64,000 nucleotides of DNA from contig CAYSCS010000019.1 in assembly GCA_964429695.1 (NCBI GenBank), forward strand, positions 1-64,000, given 5' to 3'. Positions within the stretch are counted from its first letter, which is position 1. Every line of letters starts with the position of its first letter. This stretch comes from CAYSCS01 sp964429695. GTDB taxonomy: Bacteria > Acidobacteriota > Aminicenantia > Aminicenantales > Aminicenantaceae. A program made the translations under genes and the position numbers. The notes beneath the pieces are model-generated. The model ran no database searches. It was not told the origin of the DNA and was given only the letters and a program-made list of their open reading frames with translations. Below, in pieces: positions 60,243 to 64,000 of this stretch.

Positions 60243-61022
60243 ATGGTTGAACTCTATTTCCTGGGAACCGGTGGCTCTGTGGCGACAGAAGAAAGAGATA
60301 ACACTTCTTTTCTTTTTAAACTTAGAGAAGAGTTGATTCTTGTGGATTGTCCAGGAAGTGTCGTGCAGAAGATAAAGAAATTAGGATTTGCACCGAAAAT
60401 GGTAAAAAAGATAGTGATAACCCACATCCACCCCGATCATGTCTATGGACTTCCTTCCCTTGTCCACAGTTTGATGCTTGAGGAGGGGGAAATGATGCTT
60501 TATGGCTCAGAAAAGAGCGTTGACTTCTGCAAGAGAATTCTTGACCTTTTTCAACTCCGAGAAAAAAAAATAAAGATGAGAGTTCTTTTTCATCCTTTGA
60601 AACCGGGTAGAGAGGTTTATTTAGACGAGGGCTTAAGCCTTGACTCGTTTAAAGTTCCCCATACAGAGTCTTCACTTGCGCTTTATTTTTGTTTTAAAGA
60701 GGAGCAGAAAGAACTCATCTATTCAGGGGATACCCCTCTCTTTCCACCGCTTTTTGATTTAGCTCGAGGAAAGGATTTCCTTATCCATGACTGCAGCGCG
60801 CCTTCCAGGTTCTTCTCGATGTATCCTGAGCTTTATTCTCTCCATACTGATTCTCTCCAGTTAGGGGAGTTTTCTGAAAAGGCGCGCATAAAATGCCTCA
60901 TCCCTTGCCACTTTTTCGGAGAGGTTGAGTTCTCGCTTTCTGAGATTGAAAAGGAAATAAGAGAAAAATTTAGAGGAAAGCTGATTATTCCTGTAGATTT
61001 TCAGAAACTTGTTTTGGAATAA
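60243..61022 (+). CDS. MBL-fold metallohydrolase (RNase Z-like)
   Basis: A 259-residue protein with the metal motif H61-x-H63-x-D65-H66 (THIHPDHVYG), an N-terminal FLGTGGSVATEERDNTS typical of the RNase Z/arylsulfatase-like branch, IYSGDTPLF (Asp ligand) and a final PCHFFGE. It has no exosite arm obvious for tRNA binding, so it could be a phosphodiesterase or another hydrolase instead of the tRNA 3' processing enzyme. The strong GGAGG lies close to the ATG. It is 39 bases before the amidohydrolase gene. Confidence 0.85.
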   Translation: MVELYFLGTGGSVATEERDNTSFLFKLREELILVDCPGSVVQKIKKLGFAPKMVKKIVITHIHPDHVYGLPSLVHSLMLEEGEMMLYGSEKSVDFCKRILDLFQLREKKIKMRVLFHPLKPGREVYLDEGLSLDSFKVPHTESSLALYFCFKEEQKELIYSGDTPLFPPLFDLARGKDFLIHDCSAPSRFFSMYPELYSLHTDSLQLGEFSEKARIKCLIPCHFFGEVEFSLSEIEKEIREKFRGKLIIPVDFQKLVLE

Positions 61023-61061
61023 GAAAAAATTTTGCCCAAAGAAACTTTCAAGGAGGAAGAA

Positions 61062-62741
61062 ATGAGAATATTTAATTGTCTTTTCATTCTCACTTTCATC
61101 ATTTTTCTTGGTTACTCATGCTCTTCAGCACCAAAAAAGGAGTTTGCTGACCTCATCTTGCTTGATGGAGCGATTTGGACTGTAAATCCGGTTCAGCCCT
61201 GGGCAGAGGCTGTGGCTCTTAAAGGAGAGAGAATCCTTGAAGTCGGAACTTCAAAAGAAATAAGGAAGCTTATTGGGGGAAAGACACAGATAATAGACCT
61301 TGAGGGCGCCTTTGTACTTCCGGGACTTATCGACTCCCACACACACTTCCTCGAGGGAGGCTTCTCTCTCTCCAGTGTCCAGTTGAGAAAAGCAAGAAGT
61401 AAAGAAGAGTTCATTTCTTTAATTGCTGAGAAGGTAAGAGAGCTCAAGGGAGGAGAATGGATTCTCAATGGAGACTGGGACCATGAGCAATTTGACCCTC
61501 CCCAGCTTCCTCGCAAGGAGTGGATCGACGAAGTAACCCAGGAAAACCCAGTTTTTGTCTCTCGCCATGATGGACACATGGCTTTAGCAAACTCTCTAGC
61601 CTTGAGCTTAGCCGGGATTACAAAGAAAACGCCTCCGCCCCGAGGAGGGGAGATTCTCAAAGACCCAGAAACAGGAGAATTGACGGGAATTTTGAAGGAC
61701 GCAGCGATGGAGCTAGTGATGAAGGTCATTCCGGAACCCTCCCTTGAGGAAAAGATAAAAGCAGCCGAAGAAGCTTTAAGGCATGCTTCAGAATTCGGGG
61801 TCACCTCCATTCATGATATGGGGTCTTCTTCGAACTTCGAAGTTTACCAGGAACTCTTGAGAAGGGGTAAACTCAAAGCTCGCCTCTATCTCTACCTTCC
61901 TATAACTGAGGTGGAGGTGCTCACCCGTTTGAAACTGAAATCTCCCTTCGGAAATGACTTTTTAAGAATAGCCGGACTTAAGGGATTTGTTGATGGTTCT
62001 TTAGGCTCCTCAACTGCCTATTTTTTTGAACCTTATGTAGATAACCCCAACAGCCGCGGCCTTCTTTTCTCCCATATGTTTCCCGAAGGAATAATGGAGA
62101 AGAGAATCAGGGAAGCCGATAAGGGAGGACTTCAGGTAGCTATCCACGCCATAGGGGATCAGGCAAATCACATCATCCTTGATATCTTTGAAAGAGTAAT
62201 TACCTCCCAGGGCGAGAGGGAGAGACGCTGGAGGATTGAGCATGCACAACATTTCCTTCCTGAGGATTTTGGGCGCATGGCCAAGCTTGGCATAATCGCC
62301 TCTGTTCAGCCCTATCATGCGATAGATGATGGGAGATGGGCAGAGAAAAAGATTGGAAGAGAAAGATGTAAATACACCTATGCCTTTAAATCTTTTCTGG
62401 AGAATGGAGTAAGGCTTGCCTGTGGCTCTGACTGGACTGTAGCCCCCCTTAATCCCCTGACGGGAATCTACAGCGCAGTGACTCGCGCCACCCTCGATGG
62501 TAAAAATCCGGGAGGCTGGTTTCCAGAACAGAAAATATCTCTGGAGGAAGCCATAAAGGGATATACAATAAATGCAGCCTACGCTGAATTTTCTGAAAAC
62601 CTCAAAGGCTCGATCGAAAAGAGGAAGCTCGCCGATATTGTCGTCCTGGACAAGAATCTTTTTAAAATTCGGCCAGAAGAAATTCTGGAGACAAAGGTAA
62701 AGATGACAATTTTAAATGGGGAAATAATTTTTAGGCGATGA
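61062..62741 (+). CDS. Lipoprotein amidohydrolase, YtcJ-like (Amidohydrolase_3)
   Basis: The start ATG at 61062 has AAGGAGG; an upstream TTG at 61032 is less likely. The 559 residues begin with a lipoprotein signal, MRIFNCLFILTFIIFLGYSC, with the lipidated Cys20. Then come LILLDGAIWTVNP, the metal ligands in LIDSHTHFLEGG, ILNGDWDHEQFD, HAIGDQAN, the histidine pair in RWRIEHAQHF and the late LACGSDWTVAPLNPLTGIYSAVTR. The YtcJ-type family is poorly characterised; the lipoprotein anchor suggests a periplasmic hydrolase of an amide or a cyclic compound. It is probably in one operon with the MBL gene. Confidence 0.88.
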   Translation: MRIFNCLFILTFIIFLGYSCSSAPKKEFADLILLDGAIWTVNPVQPWAEAVALKGERILEVGTSKEIRKLIGGKTQIIDLEGAFVLPGLIDSHTHFLEGGFSLSSVQLRKARSKEEFISLIAEKVRELKGGEWILNGDWDHEQFDPPQLPRKEWIDEVTQENPVFVSRHDGHMALANSLALSLAGITKKTPPPRGGEILKDPETGELTGILKDAAMELVMKVIPEPSLEEKIKAAEEALRHASEFGVTSIHDMGSSSNFEVYQELLRRGKLKARLYLYLPITEVEVLTRLKLKSPFGNDFLRIAGLKGFVDGSLGSSTAYFFEPYVDNPNSRGLLFSHMFPEGIMEKRIREADKGGLQVAIHAIGDQANHIILDIFERVITSQGERERRWRIEHAQHFLPEDFGRMAKLGIIASVQPYHAIDDGRWAEKKIGRERCKYTYAFKSFLENGVRLACGSDWTVAPLNPLTGIYSAVTRATLDGKNPGGWFPEQKISLEEAIKGYTINAAYAEFSENLKGSIEKRKLADIVVLDKNLFKIRPEEILETKVKMTILNGEIIFRR

Positions 62742-62890
62742 ATTATTTGGGGAAGTTTTTAGCTTTTATTTTCCTCTCTCCCAAAAAAAAAGTTATTCGA
62801 GTCTTAGATGATTTTTGTCGTTTTTGCTTTATTGAGATTAAGGTTCTTTTTTGTTAAGATGAATTACTTTTTAGAGGGAAGGAGGCTCTT

Positions 62891-64000
62891 ATGAACGTAG
62901 GTATCATAAACGAGAGCGGCAAGATTGAGAATCGAGTAGGCTTAACCCCGAGCAGCGTTTCTATCTTGATTGAAAATGGTCATACCGTCTATGTTCAGGC
63001 AGGAGCCGGACTAAGGGCAGGCTATTCAAACGAAGAATATGTGGCTCAAGGAGCCCAGCTTGTGTTCACCAAAGATGAAGTGTTCGGTCGGTCTGAAGTT
63101 GTCCTCAACATTTCGCCCCTCAATCAAGAAGAATGCAAGCTTATCAAAGAGGAGCAGATACTTTTTGGTTTTCACCATTTAGCAGTTGCCAAAAAAAACA
63201 TAATTTCAGAGCTCCTTGAAAAAAAAGTTACTGTAATTGGCTATGAGATAATTCAGGATGAAGATGAGGTTCTGCCCTTCATTGAAAGCCTAAGCGAGGT
63301 TGCTGGTCAGATGTGTCTTTTCATCTCCGGCCATTATCTGCAGACCACACAGGGAGGGCGAGGGGTGATAATCGGGGGCGTGGTGAGTGTTCCTCCTGCG
63401 ACTGCGGTGATAATAGGAAGCGGTGTTCTAGCTAGAAGTGCAACAAAGGCTCTCCTTAGTGCAGGGGCGCAGACCATAGTACTTGGCCGTTACATGGAGA
63501 GGTTGAGGGAGATAGAAGAAATGACCGGAGGACAAGTAATTACCCTTGTGGCAAGTAAATATAATCTGGCAAGAATGGTGAAAATTGCGGATATTCTCAT
63601 TGGTGCAGTGCTTCGTCCTGGAGAAAGAGCGCCGATAATGGTCACTAGAGACATGGTAAAAACAATGAAGAAAGGAGCTGTGATCATAGACCTTGCCATC
63701 GATCAAGGAGGATGCATAGAGACATGTCGTCTGACGACGCTCGAGAATCCTGTATTTATCCACGAGGGGGTGATTCATTACTGTGTCCCGAACATAACCT
63801 CTGCCGTAAGCCGCACCTCGACCAAAGTTCTTTCCAACATGGTAACTCCTTATCTTCTCAAAATTGGGGAGATAGGAATTGATAAGAGTCTTGAAGTGGA
63901 CAAGTCTTTGGCAAGGGGAGTTTATATCCTGAGAGGAGAAATAGTTCGCAAGTCTCTCGCCGAAAGGTTCGGCATGAAGTATAAAGATATTATTTCCTGT
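62891..64000 (+). CDS. Alanine dehydrogenase-family protein (runs off the window)
   Basis: ATG at 62891 with GGAAGGAGG upstream; 370 codons are open to the last base, so the C-terminus may lie outside. It resembles AlaDH/PNT proteins: ENRVGLTPSSVSILIENGHTV near the N-terminus, FGFHHLAV, a Rossmann loop VIIGSGVLARSATKALLSAGA, IIDLAIDQGGCIET, and HYCVPNITSAVSRTSTKVLSN. Some key spots deviate: the nucleotide loop is GSGVLA rather than GxGxxG and SISGHYLQ-like sequence replaces the usual core helix. It could reversibly deaminate alanine or act on a related amino acid. Confidence 0.8.
   Translation, partial: MNVGIINESGKIENRVGLTPSSVSILIENGHTVYVQAGAGLRAGYSNEEYVAQGAQLVFTKDEVFGRSEVVLNISPLNQEECKLIKEEQILFGFHHLAVAKKNIISELLEKKVTVIGYEIIQDEDEVLPFIESLSEVAGQMCLFISGHYLQTTQGGRGVIIGGVVSVPPATAVIIGSGVLARSATKALLSAGAQTIVLGRYMERLREIEEMTGGQVITLVASKYNLARMVKIADILIGAVLRPGERAPIMVTRDMVKTMKKGAVIIDLAIDQGGCIETCRLTTLENPVFIHEGVIHYCVPNITSAVSRTSTKVLSNMVTPYLLKIGEIGIDKSLEVDKSLARGVYILRGEIVRKSLAERFGMKYKDIISC

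Noticed and set aside
61193..61810. A 205-codon minus-strand frame inside the amidohydrolase gene
   Set aside because: Antisense to conserved amidohydrolase motifs and without any family match.

Overview
The window looks like chromosomal DNA of a Gram-negative (diderm) bacterium with moderately low GC. It carries a complete division and cell-wall cluster, a MurE with the meso-diaminopimelate signature DNPR, a TonB-like protein, a predicted outer-membrane barrel, many exported proteins, and frequent TTG/GTG starts behind strong Shine-Dalgarno sites. The gene mix (archaeal-type fructose-bisphosphate aldolase/phosphatase, GT39-TPR fusion, S55-type secreted protein, large exported propeller, DUF885 protein) recalls candidate lineages around Acidobacteriota/Aminicenantes. 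That placement is inference from recollection and was not computed.

Layout. 1-876: a decayed IS256-family transposase. 1094-3346: a membrane GT39-type glycosyltransferase fused to TPRs. 3881-20776 (minus): a dcw cluster in the order mraZ-rsmH-ftsL-ftsI-murE-murF-mraY-murD-ftsW-murG-murC-ftsQ-ftsA-ftsZ, with hutI (histidine degradation) overlapping the end of ftsZ. Its promoter is TTGACA-N17-TATATT, followed by three GGGA repeats at exact 10-bp spacing that fit an MraZ operator. An intrinsic terminator of the upstream operon abuts this promoter. 20902-23078 (minus): that upstream operon, made of fructose-1,6-bisphosphate aldolase/phosphatase, a Nudix domain fused in frame to an encapsulin-type ferritin domain with its own internal ribosome-binding site, and a DUF2007 protein.

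23674-26740 (minus): cyclophilin, small membrane protein, DUF3800 protein and M23 endopeptidase. 27113-29175 (plus): outer-membrane-type barrel and iron alcohol dehydrogenase. 29309-31352 (minus): DUF47 regulator and PiT phosphate transporter. 31527-38490 (plus): tRNA-Arg, TonB-like protein, exported protein, membrane PHP protein coupled to an ABC-2 exporter, potassium channel, tRNA-Lys. 38799-41978: exported beta-lactamase-fold hydrolase and M20 amidohydrolase, convergent. 41979-42854: a long non-coding stretch with a GC-rich fold that has two mutually exclusive stems. 42855-46796: pseudopilin-like protein, J-like protein lacking HPD, MinD-type ATPase, RNA polymerase omega with a very acidic tail, CYTH protein, polyprenyl synthase.

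47087-64000: DUF885 protein, small exported protein, SDR epimerase divergent from a serine-palmitoyltransferase-like enzyme (possible sphingolipid synthesis), which is co-directional with an S55-type protein and an exported propeller protein; then EF-P, a galactokinase-like GHMP kinase, an exported pentein (deiminase fold), MBL hydrolase, lipoprotein amidohydrolase, and an alanine-dehydrogenase-family gene running off the right edge.

The most unusual items are the Nudix-EncFtn fusion with an SD-encoded linker, the permuted S55 protein, the spt/SDR pair, the exported pentein and the structured non-coding region near 42.3 kb. No CRISPR array, prophage or intact mobile element was seen.
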